This document shows, piece by piece, positions 1-8,100 of a DNA stretch of 64,000 nt. This stretch comes from CAXMQZ01 sp963707075 (lineage in GTDB: Bacteria; Acidobacteriota; Thermoanaerobaculia; Multivoradales; JAHEKO01): the NCBI GenBank assembly GCA_963707075.1, contig CAVPOX010000002.1:806001-870000 (forward strand), in the 5' to 3' direction. Position numbers and translations under genes: made by a program. The notes under the pieces were generated by a model. That model ran no database searches and was not told the origin of the DNA. It saw only the letters and a list, made by a program, of their open reading frames with translations. The first letter of the stretch is position 1. Every line of letters starts with the position of its first letter.

Positions 1-600
1 TGCCGCGTTGAGAACCTTGTCCACCCCCTCCTTCTCCTGGGGCGAGACGATTCCGTACTCTACGGCCAGCCTCTTGGCTCGTGCTGACGCATCGAACTCG
101 ACGGGCAAGGTCACCAGCTGGAAGGCCACGGCGGCGGCAAACAGGACGATGCCCAGCTTGAACAATCCGGTGGCGCCGATGATCAAGCCGAAGATGATGG
201 CGTAGACGCCGAAGTTCGAGCCGATGCTGGCCGGCTTCACCAGCAGGGACCGCAACCACATCGGCTTGTAGTCCTTGGCGTGCTGAATCGCATGCCCCGC
301 CTCGTGGCAGGCCACACCTACCGCCGAGATCGAAGACTGGCCGTACACGCCTTCGGACAGGGCCAAAGTCTTGGTCATCGGGTTGTAGTGGTCCGACAAC
401 ATGCCGCGGACGGGCTTGATCTCCACATCGCTGATGCCCGCGTTATCCAGCAGTGTCTTGGCCGCCTGGGCTCCGGTTTGGCCGCTCATCACGCGAACCT
501 GCGAGTATTTCTTGAACGCCGATTTCGTCTTGAAGCCGGCCCACATCGAGAAAGCCAGCATCGGCAGCATGATCATCATGTAGTTCATATCGAGATACAT
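1..600 (-). CDS. YugP-type neutral zinc metallopeptidase (C-terminus cut by window edge)
   Basis: Reading the minus strand from an ATG at 600 gives 200 codons with no stop before base 1, so the 3' end lies outside the window. The protein starts with a membrane segment rich in Met and Leu (MNYMMIMLPMLAF) and carries the zinc-protease motif HEAGHAIQH near residues 98-106. Two further hydrophobic stretches follow (GVYAIIFGLIIGATGLF and the next 20 residues). This order, the SxxxxGVACHEAGHAIQ context and the expected length of about 230 residues match the YugP/Zn_peptidase_2 family of integral membrane metallopeptidases, whose substrates are poorly known. The ATG is followed at once by family-like sequence, so the start is credible. 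It is transcribed away from the SDR gene at 705. Confidence 0.9.
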   Translation of the reverse strand, partial: MYLDMNYMMIMLPMLAFSMWAGFKTKSAFKKYSQVRVMSGQTGAQAAKTLLDNAGISDVEIKPVRGMLSDHYNPMTKTLALSEGVYGQSSISAVGVACHEAGHAIQHAKDYKPMWLRSLLVKPASIGSNFGVYAIIFGLIIGATGLFKLGIVLFAAAVAFQLVTLPVEFDASARAKRLAVEYGIVSPQEKEGVDKVLNAA

Positions 601-704
601 AGAATCCTTTCCTCCACTCTTCACCGCTGAGAACTACGGCAAGTCGACGAGTATTCCCTGGCGGGGAAGACTGTTTGTGCCACAATTCCGGTCAGGAGGC
701 AACC

Positions 705-1436
705 ATGCAGGCTCTCACCCCCGACATCGAACGCGTCGCTCTGGTCACCGGCGGCAGTCGCGGTATCGGTCGCGCCATCGTCGAAGCACTCCTCGAGCAG
801 AGCTGGCGAGTCTTCTTCTGCTCCAAAGAACGGGATTCGGTGGCCAAGGCCTCCGATACCCTGCGCCAGAGGTATCCCGATCGGGTCACGGCCTGGCCAT
901 TCGATATTGGGGAGCAGGACCAGGTCGATGAGCTCGTCGGGCGCGTGATCAATGAGCGGGGCCGGCTCGATTGCCTGGTCAACAACGCGGGGATTGGTCA
1001 CTTCGCACCCGTGGATCAGATCTCCGGCGACGACTGGCGACGCCTGATGCGCGCCAATCTCAACGGCGCCTTCTACGCCATCCGCGCCGCTGCGCCTCAG
1101 ATGAAGCAACAGGGCTCCGGCTGGATCTTCAATATCGCTTCGCTCGCGGGCAAGCATCCCTTCGCCGGAGGCGCCGCCTACAACGCCAGCAAGGCCGGGC
1201 TGATCGCCCTGTCCGAGGCGGCCATGTTGGACCTGCGTCAATACGGAATCCGCGTCGCCGCCATCCTTCCCGGCAGCGTCAGCACCCAGTTCAGCCCCAA
1301 TACATCAGGCGCCGACACCAGCTGGAAGCTCGCCCCAGAGGATGTCGCCCGCACGATCACCGACCTGCTGCGCTACCCGGATCGCGCCCTGCCCTCCCAA
1401 ATAGAGCTCAGACCGACACGGCCCGTCAAGGAATAG
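705..1436 (+). CDS. Short-chain dehydrogenase/reductase (SDR) family oxidoreductase
   Basis: This 243-residue protein has the classical SDR layout: the nucleotide-binding TGGSRGIGRA motif near the N-terminus, NNAG at about residue 90 and the catalytic YNASK with a preceding Ser around residues 140-160. It should be an NAD(P)-dependent oxidoreductase of the Rossmann fold; the substrate cannot be read from the sequence. An in-frame start at 675 exists, but the ATG at 705 is preceded by AGGAGG at 694-699 with 5-base spacing and begins just before the first beta strand, so 705 is preferred. It stands alone between a divergent protease gene and a secreted repeat protein, so context gives no pathway. 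Confidence 0.9.
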   Translation: MQALTPDIERVALVTGGSRGIGRAIVEALLEQSWRVFFCSKERDSVAKASDTLRQRYPDRVTAWPFDIGEQDQVDELVGRVINERGRLDCLVNNAGIGHFAPVDQISGDDWRRLMRANLNGAFYAIRAAAPQMKQQGSGWIFNIASLAGKHPFAGGAAYNASKAGLIALSEAAMLDLRQYGIRVAAILPGSVSTQFSPNTSGADTSWKLAPEDVARTITDLLRYPDRALPSQIELRPTRPVKE

Positions 1437-1581
1437 CCACTTGCCGGCACGGGAAACTTGACCAGGCTCTCCTACCCAACGGGATGTTGTCAATCCGGCT
1501 AGTCCGTGATTAGGCTTCGCCAACAACCGATTCTCATTCCCCTGCTCAGGGAGCTTCAGCGGTGAAGAGATCGCAATTCTG

Positions 1582-2754
1582 ATGAGGCGAACAAGGCTTC
1601 AAGTCTTCCTGGTCGTGGCCATCTTGGGTTCGATGCCCTGTCACGGCCAGAATGATGTCGTTTTCGGCAACGCCCCGGGCAAGGGCCAGACTTGTCTAGG
1701 CAATGGCGTCGGGAAGCTCACCTGTGGAGGTAGCTTGCCCAGCGGAGTTCAAGACCTCGAGATGGGATTCATCAATAGGGACGATCACCTGGATGTTGTG
1801 ATGGCGAGGGAAGTTTCCGATGCTTCCGAGAGGGGGGTTGTCTGCCTCGGGGACGGCTTTGGCAACTTCATGTGCAATGGCATCACGGTCAATCCCCTCG
1901 GAACCTACGGCTACTACGGAGTTGCCTTGGGCTACGTCGACGGAGACGCCAACCTGGACGCAATATTCACTTCTTGCTGCCGAGAGACCAACCGAGTTTG
2001 CCTTGGCAACGGAAATGGCGGATTCACTTGTTCCGACGTGAGCCCGCACCGCAACTACGGCAGGGACGTCGCGGTGGGGTACGTCGACGCGGACTCACAC
2101 CTCGACGCGGTCTTTGCGACTAGCAGTGAGAACCGGATCTGTCTAGGCGACGGTCATGGCAGTTTCTCATGCAACAACGTGAGCAACAGCGTCAATGAGA
2201 CCGGGGCTGTCGCGCTAGGGCTCTTCGACGGAGACCAGAACCTCGATGTGGTGTTCGGAAATACCTCTGCTGACTCAAATCGTGAAAACCGCATCTGCCT
2301 TGGAAATGGGCAAGGAGGCTTCCTCTGTAGCAGCATCAGCAGTGACGCCAACTACACGAATGGCGTAGGGCTGGGCGCTATCAACGGCGACTCACACCTA
2401 GACATCATCTTCGCGAATCGCAACCAGCGAAATCGGGTCTGCCTCGGGAACGGTTCAGGGAGTTTTGCCTGCCACGACGTCAGTGATGAGGCCAATCAGT
2501 CCCTCGATGTCGCCCTAGGCTATGTCGATGGAGATTCAAATCTCGACGCAATCTTCGCCAATGGTCAGGAATCCGGCAAGACGAACCGGATCTGCCTAGG
2601 CAACGGTCGAGGTGGATTCACTTGCTCAGTTGATCTCAATGAACCCTACAACACAGTCGCAGTCGCAATCGGAGACGTGGACACTGCATTGCTGTTCTTC
2701 GCGGACGGCTTTGAGTCCGGAGACCCTGCCGCCTGGCACAGCGTTCGGCACTAA
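1582..2754 (+). CDS. Secreted FG-GAP/VCBS-type repeat protein with seven Cys-paired repeats
   Basis: The 390-residue product begins with a signal peptide (MRRTRLQVFLVVAILGSMPCHG). The rest is seven tandem repeats of about 45-55 residues. Each has the form NRICLGNGxGxFxC, a variable linker, then VALGYVDGDxxLDxxFAN; the DGDxxLD part is the calcium-binding-like signature of FG-GAP/VCBS beta-propeller blades. Two cysteines bracket each CLGxGxGxFxC loop, which suggests one disulfide per blade in the extracellular product. The protein ends with ADGFESGDPAAWHSVRH, a motif like the D-G-F-E-x-G-D-x-x-x-W tails found on other secreted proteins, perhaps a sorting tag. Seven units fit a seven-bladed propeller (inference). 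No enzyme domain is visible. Base use is less GC-rich than its neighbours. Confidence 0.75.
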   Translation: MRRTRLQVFLVVAILGSMPCHGQNDVVFGNAPGKGQTCLGNGVGKLTCGGSLPSGVQDLEMGFINRDDHLDVVMAREVSDASERGVVCLGDGFGNFMCNGITVNPLGTYGYYGVALGYVDGDANLDAIFTSCCRETNRVCLGNGNGGFTCSDVSPHRNYGRDVAVGYVDADSHLDAVFATSSENRICLGDGHGSFSCNNVSNSVNETGAVALGLFDGDQNLDVVFGNTSADSNRENRICLGNGQGGFLCSSISSDANYTNGVGLGAINGDSHLDIIFANRNQRNRVCLGNGSGSFACHDVSDEANQSLDVALGYVDGDSNLDAIFANGQESGKTNRICLGNGRGGFTCSVDLNEPYNTVAVAIGDVDTALLFFADGFESGDPAAWHSVRH

Positions 2755-2771
2755 CTACCTCCCTGTCCGAA

Positions 2772-3638
2772 TCAAAGGAGTCGCATCACTTCGTTGCCAT
2801 GCAGGACGAGGGGGCCCGAAGGAGCTGTTGAGCCACCGGCAGGCTCGAGAGTGATACTCACCTCGACAGTGCCCTGCGGCATCGAGTCGGAAGTGACCTC
2901 GAGCTCGACACCGTGCTCGATCTGCAGCACGCCGCCATCGACCGCGGTGCCATCTTCGGTCACGAACCACAGCTGGTAGGACCTGCCCAGCGGACAAGGC
3001 TCCAGATCGTCGATGCGCAAATACCAGTGCTGATGGTCGGAGGCCACGAAGAGGGTGCCCCGAGCATTGGTCTCGGCTGCAGCGGCATACCGTGGCTTGA
3101 GGGCACAGACCTCGACCCCCTGGGAGGTCACCAGCGCCAGCTGCGCCTGCATCGTCTCGAGCTCTTCCTGGTATTGCGTGAGCTGCGTCGCCTGCATATT
3201 GGTCTCACTCAACTGCGAGGCCAGGCGATCGATCGTCTGCTGCTGGTCCTGGAGCTGGGCGAACTGCTGCCAGAGAAACGCTCCCAGAAGCGCGATGATC
3301 AAAGCGGCCGCGAGCGGCAAGAACCGGGATTGCCAGGTGCGCTGCGATATTGACACGACTTTACCGCCGAGCGGCGGGGCCGCTACCGGCACCCCGACCT
3401 GATCCACGTCTTCACCCCGAACCGCCGCCATCAGGCGCTCCCGGGTCGCTGCCGAGGGGGGCTGCTCCTCAAGCTGGTAGGGCAATAATCCGATCACTTC
3501 GATCGCCTCGCGCTGCAGCAAGGCCGCCTGAGCATCCTCCGGCTCCATCTGAGGAATCAGGATCGTGTTGAGCCGATCGAAGAGATCCACGGCCAGTTGT
3601 TCGTCGGTCGCCTCGGCATGGGTGTCGTGCGTGCTCAT
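2772..3638 (-). CDS. Anti-sigma factor, RskA C-terminal domain family
   Basis: This 288-residue protein has the anti-sigma layout: a cytoplasmic N-terminal domain (about 1-100, ending in ATRERLMAAVRG), one membrane segment (LPLAAALIIALLGAFLWQ, about 107-125), a periplasmic coiled coil rich in Gln/Leu, and an RskA-like beta domain with YQLWFVTEDGTAVDGG and VEVSITLEPAGGS. RskA-type proteins hold an ECF sigma factor inactive at the membrane until regulated proteolysis. The gene begins two bases after the stop of the sigma factor, so the two are cotranscribed and surely partners. The N-terminal domain lacks a clear HxxxCxxC zinc motif, so a thiol-redox switch is not indicated. Confidence 0.85.
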   Translation of the reverse strand: MSTHDTHAEATDEQLAVDLFDRLNTILIPQMEPEDAQAALLQREAIEVIGLLPYQLEEQPPSAATRERLMAAVRGEDVDQVGVPVAAPPLGGKVVSISQRTWQSRFLPLAAALIIALLGAFLWQQFAQLQDQQQTIDRLASQLSETNMQATQLTQYQEELETMQAQLALVTSQGVEVCALKPRYAAAAETNARGTLFVASDHQHWYLRIDDLEPCPLGRSYQLWFVTEDGTAVDGGVLQIEHGVELEVTSDSMPQGTVEVSITLEPAGGSTAPSGPLVLHGNEVMRLL

Positions 3639-3640
3639 CT

Positions 3641-4249
3641 CTACAACAGCTCCTTGATTTCGTCGCGCAGCGCCTGTCGCAGCTTCTTCATCGCCAGAAG
3701 CGTCCGCGTCTTGACCGTGCCGAGCGGTATCCCGGTCTGCTCGGCGATCTCGCTCTGGGTCATCCCACCGTAAAAGGCCAACTCCAGCACCTGGCTCTGC
3801 TCACTCGGCAGTCTCGCCATCTCCTCCCGCAATCGCTTTCGTCTTTCCTGTCCTAATACGTTCCCAACTCCTTTCGGGGATGTATGGATGTCGGGATTTT
3901 CTCGACCCGCGGCGGTAGCCGTGCGCTGCTTGACCTGCTGGCTGCGCAACCTGTCGATGGACCGGCTGCGCGCGATCAGCACCAACCAGGTGGACACCGA
4001 AGACCGTCGCGGGTCGTAGCGCGAGGCCTGGTTCCAAACCTGCAGGAAGGTCTCCTGCAGGATCTCCTCGGCATCCGACGGATCGTGCAGAATCCTCTGT
4101 GCCATCGCCTTGAGCATCCCGGAGTATCGGTCGTAGAGCTCAGCAACAGCCTCGGGCCGCCGTCCGACGATCTCCTGCACCAAGGCCTTGTCGTCGAGAC
4201 TCTGGAGCGGGCCGTCGGGCTGAGGGTCTGAAGAATCCGCGGCTGCCAT
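3641..4249 (-). CDS. ECF-type RNA polymerase sigma factor
   Basis: The reading frame opens at 4528, but only the part from the ATG at 4249 looks like a sigma factor, and the upstream part overlaps the divergent gene at 4302. The 202-residue product has region 2 (YDRYSGMLKAMAQRI, then DPSDAEEILQETFLQVW and STWLVLIARSRSIDRLR) and region 4 (LPSEQSQVLELAFYGGMTQSEIAEQ then GIPLGTVKTR), the helix-turn-helix that reads the -35 box. An AGGAG lies about 12 bases before the ATG. It forms a two-gene operon with the RskA-like anti-sigma gene. The regulon is not evident here. It resembles the SigK-type group that pairs with RskA proteins. Confidence 0.9.
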   Translation of the reverse strand: MAAADSSDPQPDGPLQSLDDKALVQEIVGRRPEAVAELYDRYSGMLKAMAQRILHDPSDAEEILQETFLQVWNQASRYDPRRSSVSTWLVLIARSRSIDRLRSQQVKQRTATAAGRENPDIHTSPKGVGNVLGQERRKRLREEMARLPSEQSQVLELAFYGGMTQSEIAEQTGIPLGTVKTRTLLAMKKLRQALRDEIKELL

Positions 4250-4284
4250 GATCGAGGGGCTCCTGCCAGGGAAAGGCGGGCGAG

Positions 4285-4291
4285 TAGGATA
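4285..4291. promoter_or_regulatory. Shared -10 region of divergent genes at 4249 and 4302
   Basis: The heptamer TAGGATA gives a -10-like TAGGAT on the plus strand, 11 bases before the ATG at 4302, and TATCCT on the minus strand facing the sigma factor start at 4249. One short element could therefore serve both directions. No convincing -35 box was found on either side, so this is tentative. Confidence 0.3.
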
Positions 4292-4301
4292 GCATCCCCG
4301 C

Positions 4302-4805
4302 ATGTCCCAAGCCCCGCTCCAGCTGGCGGTCATCGGTGGCGCGACCTGCAACGATGCGCACCAATCACTCGCCAGGGAGACAGGCCAAGCCATCGCCGCG
4401 GCCGGAGCCGTACTTCTGTGCGGTGGCCGTGGCGGCGTGATGGCGGCCGCGGCCGAGGGGGCACGCCGCGCGGGCGGCCGCACTGTCGGAATCCTCCCGG
4501 GAGCGGGACCCGCCGAGAGCCCACCCAACCCCGATATCGAGCTGGCGATCTACACCGGCATGGGCCAGGCGCGCAATCAGATCCTGATACTCTCGGCGGC
4601 GGCCGTGATCGGAATCGGCGGCGGCTGGGGCACGCTCAGCGAGATCGGTCTCGCCCGCAAACACCAGGTGCCGCTGGTTCTGCTCGACAGTTGGCACCTC
4701 GAACGGCCCGACGGTGCGGCCGAACCAGGCCTCATGCGAGCCACCACTGCCCAGCAAGCGGTCGAGCTGGCGCTGGCAGCCGCCAAGCAGAAAGACGAAC
4801 GATGA
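4302..4805 (+). CDS. LOG-like / TIGR00725 family nucleotide-binding protein
   Basis: The 167-residue protein has the Rossmann-like fold of the lysine-decarboxylase-like/LOG group: an N-terminal IGGATC strand-loop, LCGGRGGVMAAAAEGARRAGG, and the signature GIGGGWGTLSEIGLA, equivalent to the PGGxGTxxE motif of LOG phosphoribohydrolases. Relatives release free bases from nucleotide monophosphates, but the shorter TIGR00725 branch is not biochemically defined, so a specific activity is not claimed. Its TGA overlaps the ATG of the thioesterase gene (ATGA at 4802-4805), so the two are translationally coupled. The transcript probably has almost no leader, since a -10-like TAGGAT sits 11 bases before the ATG. 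Confidence 0.8.
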   Translation: MSQAPLQLAVIGGATCNDAHQSLARETGQAIAAAGAVLLCGGRGGVMAAAAEGARRAGGRTVGILPGAGPAESPPNPDIELAIYTGMGQARNQILILSAAAVIGIGGGWGTLSEIGLARKHQVPLVLLDSWHLERPDGAAEPGLMRATTAQQAVELALAAAKQKDER

Positions 4806-5200
4806 CAGACACGACGCAAAGCAATGCGCTACGGCTACCGGCTATCAAGGTCATCATGATGCCCAAGGACACCAATGCCCTGGGGACGATTTTCGGTGGC
4901 ATCATCCTCTCCTACATCGACCAGGCCGGGGCGGTCGAGGCCCATCGACGCGTCCGCAACCGGGTGGTGACCGTGGCTATGCGGGAGGTGGAGTTCCACC
5001 ATCCGGTCTTTGTCGGCAATCTGGTCAGCTTCTACGCCGACACCGTTCGCGTCGGGCGAACCTCGATCACGGTCAAGGTAACGGTCGAGGCGGAACGAAG
5101 GACAGGCGAAGAGAAGGTCGTCAAGGTCACGGAGGCCGAGGTGATCTACGTCCAGGTCGACGAGCACAACCACCCCATCCCGATCGCCGGGGGGCAGTAA
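4802..5200 (+). CDS. Acyl-CoA thioesterase, hotdog fold (YciA/BACH-like)
   Basis: The frame is open from 4418, but the earlier part is the shadow of the upstream gene. The ATG at 4802 lies in an ATGA overlap and gives 132 residues that match the hotdog acyl-CoA hydrolases: PKDTNALGTIFGG followed by an Asp/Gln-containing helix (YIDQAGAVEAHR), VVTVAMREVEFHHPV, and a strand-rich C-terminal half ending VIYVQVDEHNHP. The N-x-x-G-x-x-F-G-G loop and following Asp are the usual active-site elements. It should hydrolyse acyl-CoA to free acid and CoA in the cytoplasm; chain length is not predictable. Its stop codon directly abuts the stop of the convergent thymidine kinase gene with no spacer. Confidence 0.85.
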   Translation: MTDTTQSNALRLPAIKVIMMPKDTNALGTIFGGIILSYIDQAGAVEAHRRVRNRVVTVAMREVEFHHPVFVGNLVSFYADTVRVGRTSITVKVTVEAERRTGEEKVVKVTEAEVIYVQVDEHNHPIPIAGGQ

Positions 5201-5806
5201 CTACGCCTTGTCGGGCTCGTAGGGCTCGTAGCAGTCCCGACACCGGGCCTCATAGGCCTCGGCATCACCGACCTGGACTTGCTCGCCACCGCCGGCAATG
5301 CGCTGGCTGTAGTGAGCCAGGCGGCCACAGCGGACACAGACCGCATGGACTTTATCGACGTACTCTGCCAGCGCGAGGATCGTCGGAATGGGGCCGAAGG
5401 GCTGGCGCAAGAAGTCCTGATCGAGGCCGGCGACAATCACCCGGATACCCCGATCGGCCAGCTCGGTGACCAGATCTGCCAGGTCGTCGTCGAAGAACTG
5501 CGCCTCGTCGATGCCCACGACCTCGACGTCGGGCTGCAGTGTCTCGCGCATTTCGGCCGAGCTGGACACCGAAAACGCAGCCAGCTCGCGATTGTCTCGC
5601 GTCACCAGAACCTCCTCATGATGCCGCGTGTCGGCCCTGGGCTTGAAGACCTGGATCTTCTGCCGGGCGATGAGGGCACGCCGCAGCCGCCGGACCAGCT
5701 CCTCGCTCTTGCCCGAGAACATTCCGCCGGTGATGACTTCGAGCCGACCGGCACGGCTGTCCTGCGTTCTCGCTGAGGTCATGGGGTCGGAATCGTATCG
5801 CGGCAC
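5201..5806 (-). CDS. tdk: Thymidine kinase (type II, zinc-binding)
   Basis: The product phosphorylates thymidine with ATP in the salvage pathway. It has the P-loop GGMFSGKSEEL, the lid/substrate segment RDNRELAAFSV, the Walker-B-like GIDEAQFF, and the C-terminal zinc ribbon with two Cys pairs (VCVRCG and CRDC), in the order and length (about 195-200 residues) expected for bacterial Tdk. Two starts are possible: GTG at 5806 or ATG at 5782; the conserved part begins at residue 20 of the longer form, so either works. The gene converges on the thioesterase gene with adjoining stop codons. Confidence 0.93.
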   Translation of the reverse strand: MPRYDSDPMTSARTQDSRAGRLEVITGGMFSGKSEELVRRLRRALIARQKIQVFKPRADTRHHEEVLVTRDNRELAAFSVSSSAEMRETLQPDVEVVGIDEAQFFDDDLADLVTELADRGIRVIVAGLDQDFLRQPFGPIPTILALAEYVDKVHAVCVRCGRLAHYSQRIAGGGEQVQVGDAEAYEARCRDCYEPYEPDKA

Positions 5807-5969
5807 TTCCCCACTGTCACCTCCATTCGATCTACCCGCTCCAGCTGACCGCAGCCGGACGCGGTGCAGGGCCTGCTCGGCGCGTGCCAGGAGGGGTTTC
5901 AGGGTCGAATGCGCGTCGCCTGAACCCGCCAGAGCGGGAATTCCAGATGGCCTGAACGCGTTCCTACGA

Positions 5970-5999
5970 CTGACGAGATCGGGCTATGCCCTGTATACT
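5970..5999 (+). promoter_or_regulatory. Putative sigma-70 promoter for the A-type Fe-S carrier gene
   Basis: A -35-like CTGACG (5970-5975) and a -10-like TATACT (5994-5999) are separated by 18 bases. Transcription would begin near 6006, leaving a leader of about 28 bases that contains the GGAG ribosome site at 6021-6024 before the ATG at 6034. Confidence 0.5.
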
Positions 6000-6033
6000 C
6001 TCGTCCCTTGATCACCCACAGGAGTCGAGAACC

Positions 6034-6387
6034 ATGGAAACCGCAACGCAGACCGCACCCCCGATCCAACTCACCGACATGGCTGTCGAGATGGTCAAGG
6101 AAACCCGTCGGCAAGAGGGAATGGATGAGAGCTTCGGACTGCGGGTCGCCGTGCGAGGCGGTGGCTGCAGCGGTTTCGAGTACGCCCTCGACTTCGAGCG
6201 GGCGCCGCGCGACAACGACACCATTCTCGAGTACGACGGCCTGAAGGTCTTCGTCGACTCGGTCAGCTCACGCTACCTGGACGGAACGGAAATCGACTAC
6301 GTCAAGGGGATCATGGGTTCCGGGTTCAAGTTCCACAACCCGAAGGCGGTCGGCACCTGCGGCTGCGGTTCGTCCTTTTCAGTCTGA
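6034..6387 (+). CDS. A-type iron-sulfur cluster carrier (IscA/ErpA/SufA family)
   Basis: The 117-residue protein holds the three invariant cysteines of A-type carriers: one in VRGGGCSGFEYAL and two in the C-terminal GTCGCGSSFSV. The GSGFKFHNPKA loop before the final Cys pair is also typical. Such proteins accept Fe-S clusters from the assembly machinery and pass them to apo-enzymes. An in-frame start at 5986 would overlap the promoter, whereas the ATG at 6034 has GGAG 9 bases upstream, so 6034 is chosen. The gene is adjacent to and convergent with the YgfZ gene, another Fe-S protein factor, with a one-base gap between stop codons. Fe-S delivery fits the heavy demand from ActB and the Rieske protein. 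ErpA and IscA cannot be told apart here. Confidence 0.9.
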   Translation: METATQTAPPIQLTDMAVEMVKETRRQEGMDESFGLRVAVRGGGCSGFEYALDFERAPRDNDTILEYDGLKVFVDSVSSRYLDGTEIDYVKGIMGSGFKFHNPKAVGTCGCGSSFSV

Positions 6388-6388
6388 T

Positions 6389-7330
6389 CTAGACAACCCT
6401 CGCTTTGCCGCCACCCGCGAAGTCCAGCTCCGTGCCGGGTTCTATGGCGCGCCGCTGCAGCATCGCCAGGGCCGTGATCTTGCCAGTACCGGGTGAGCTC
6501 GCGACGCTGGTGAGTCGCCCAGCCTCCCTGGCTTCCAGCAAGACTCGCGTGCCCACGGCTGGCGGTTCCCCGACTTCGACTTCCAGTTTCGCCACTTGCC
6601 GCGCGACCTGCCCCCGATATTGCAGGCGAGCAACCACCTCCTGCCCGAGGAAACAGCCCTTGGTGTAACTCACCGCCTCCTGCAGCCCGGTCTCCTGGGG
6701 CAGATTGTCCGAATCGTAATCGACGCGGAAGCGCGGCATACCCGCCTCCACCCTCAGGACCTCGACCGACTCGTCGCTCAGGTCGAACAACGCATCCGGC
6801 CCAGCCGCGACTTGCAGGGACTGCAGGATCTCCGGGATAGCGCTCTCAGGGGCCCAGAGCGTAAGCGCCGCGACACCGAGCTCCACGCCCATCGAGATCC
6901 GCACTCTCACCTCTCCGATCTGCGTCTCGCGGTGACCCCAGGCGGAGTCCGGAACTTCCTGCCCTCCCAGGAGCTTGCCGGTCAACGTCGTCGCACCAGC
7001 ACCGACCAGGGTCAGCGGCACGAGCTCCGCGCTCACCGAGACCTCGACTCGATCGACCACGATGTACTTCTCGATGTGATCCGCGATCGCAGGGATCTGG
7101 CCACCCAACAGCTCCAGCCAGAGGTGGTCCTCGGCGGCGCGGACCACCACCGGAGAGAGGATGTGACCCTTGGCGTCCGTGAAGAACCCCAGGGCTCCCT
7201 CTCCCGGAGCGAGCGTCTTGACCTCGCAAGTCACGAGGCCATTCAGCAAGCGCTGACGGTCCTCACCTGTCAGCAGCAGCCCGCGGGTCGCCGGGCGTCG
7301 CCAGAGCCCACAGCCTTGGTGCATGATCAC
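6389..7330 (-). CDS. ygfZ: YgfZ/GcvT-fold folate-binding protein (Fe-S cluster maintenance)
   Basis: The 313-residue protein has the GcvT-like fold and the diagnostic YgfZ motif KGCFLGQEVVAR around residue 225, whose Cys is functionally important in the family. Other family features are LLTGEDRQRLLNGLVTCEV near the N-terminus and the C-terminal barrel segment RVLLEAREAGRLTSV. YgfZ uses tetrahydrofolate to support repair or assembly of some Fe-S enzymes such as MiaB. The start may be the first codon at 7330 or the Met two codons later. The stop codon faces that of the A-type carrier gene across a single base, so two Fe-S factors converge here. Confidence 0.88.
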   Translation of the reverse strand: MIMHQGCGLWRRPATRGLLLTGEDRQRLLNGLVTCEVKTLAPGEGALGFFTDAKGHILSPVVVRAAEDHLWLELLGGQIPAIADHIEKYIVVDRVEVSVSAELVPLTLVGAGATTLTGKLLGGQEVPDSAWGHRETQIGEVRVRISMGVELGVAALTLWAPESAIPEILQSLQVAAGPDALFDLSDESVEVLRVEAGMPRFRVDYDSDNLPQETGLQEAVSYTKGCFLGQEVVARLQYRGQVARQVAKLEVEVGEPPAVGTRVLLEAREAGRLTSVASSPGTGKITALAMLQRRAIEPGTELDFAGGGKARVV

Positions 7331-7351
7331 GTCCCCGGCATCGGTGGAAAG

Positions 7352-7951
7352 CTAGTTGCCGCCACCCTCTCCCTGCTGCTGGCTCCATGGCGGCACGACA
7401 CCCATGCTCCTGGCGTAGGCGATCGACTGCCCCAGGTGCTCGTGAGCGTGGGTGAGCAAGATGAGCAGATAGGCCCGTTTGGTGCCCGGGAACCCGAAAG
7501 TCTCCACTGTCGTATCCAGATCGGTGATCGTGGGCACGGCTTTGGCGGCATAAGCGAAGGACGCGTCGAGCTTGGCGATGACGTCGTCCTTGGCGGTAAC
7601 CGTCTCCTCCCATTGCTTCATCAAGGCCATGGGATTCATGTCCTCGGGCATCTCCAGGTCCTCGGGAGGTGCCGCACCCAAAGCCATCGGCAGGAAGATA
7701 TTGGTGAACACCACATGCACATAGACTTCGCTGACGGTTCTGACCTCTGCGCTCGGCGCCCAGGAGAACTTGTCCTCGGGAGTCGCTCCAGCCAGTTCCG
7801 CCAACCGGCCACCGGCCCGCTCGAAGTCGGCGACGAAGTCCGCCGTAAAGCCGGCGTTCGCGTCCTCGGCATGTCCTGGGGCTACGATCGACAGCAAGGC
7901 CACGCCCACGACCAGCGATTTCAGCAGTCGTCCTTCTCTTCTCATCGGCAC
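7352..7951 (-). CDS. Exported DinB-fold protein
   Basis: The 199-residue product has a signal peptide (LLKSLVVGVALLSIVAPGHAED) followed by a four-helix DinB-like domain. The metal-ligand positions of that fold can be seen as His in VYVHVVFTN and the LLTHAHEHLGQSIAYARSMG segment, where the H-x-x-E-H-x-x-Q pattern is typical. DinB-family proteins are mostly metal-dependent thiol transferases or of unknown function, and an exported version cannot be assigned a substrate. The mature protein begins near residue 28. It is downstream of, and codirectional with, nothing obvious: YgfZ starts 21 bases further on the same strand, so the two may be cotranscribed. Confidence 0.75.
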   Translation of the reverse strand: MPMRREGRLLKSLVVGVALLSIVAPGHAEDANAGFTADFVADFERAGGRLAELAGATPEDKFSWAPSAEVRTVSEVYVHVVFTNIFLPMALGAAPPEDLEMPEDMNPMALMKQWEETVTAKDDVIAKLDASFAYAAKAVPTITDLDTTVETFGFPGTKRAYLLILLTHAHEHLGQSIAYARSMGVVPPWSQQQGEGGGN

Positions 7952-8088
7952 AGCCTCCTGGTTCGTTCCACCCGCGTCCAGCCCCTTTCCGGATTCGTGC
8001 CATCGAGCATAGCCCGGATCGCCAGACAGGCAAAGCCGCGGGTGCGGCTGACAGCACCCTGTCTCAATCTTGCTTGCCCGTGGGCCGG

Positions 8089-8094
8089 TACAAT
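8089..8094 (+). promoter_or_regulatory. -10-like box giving a near-leaderless transcript of the hydrolase gene
   Basis: TACAAT ends 6 bases before the ATG at 8101, and no Shine-Dalgarno sequence precedes that ATG. A transcript starting 6-7 bases after the -10 would begin at the start codon itself. No good -35 box is visible at the normal distance. Confidence 0.35.
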
Positions 8095-8100
8095 GGCGCG

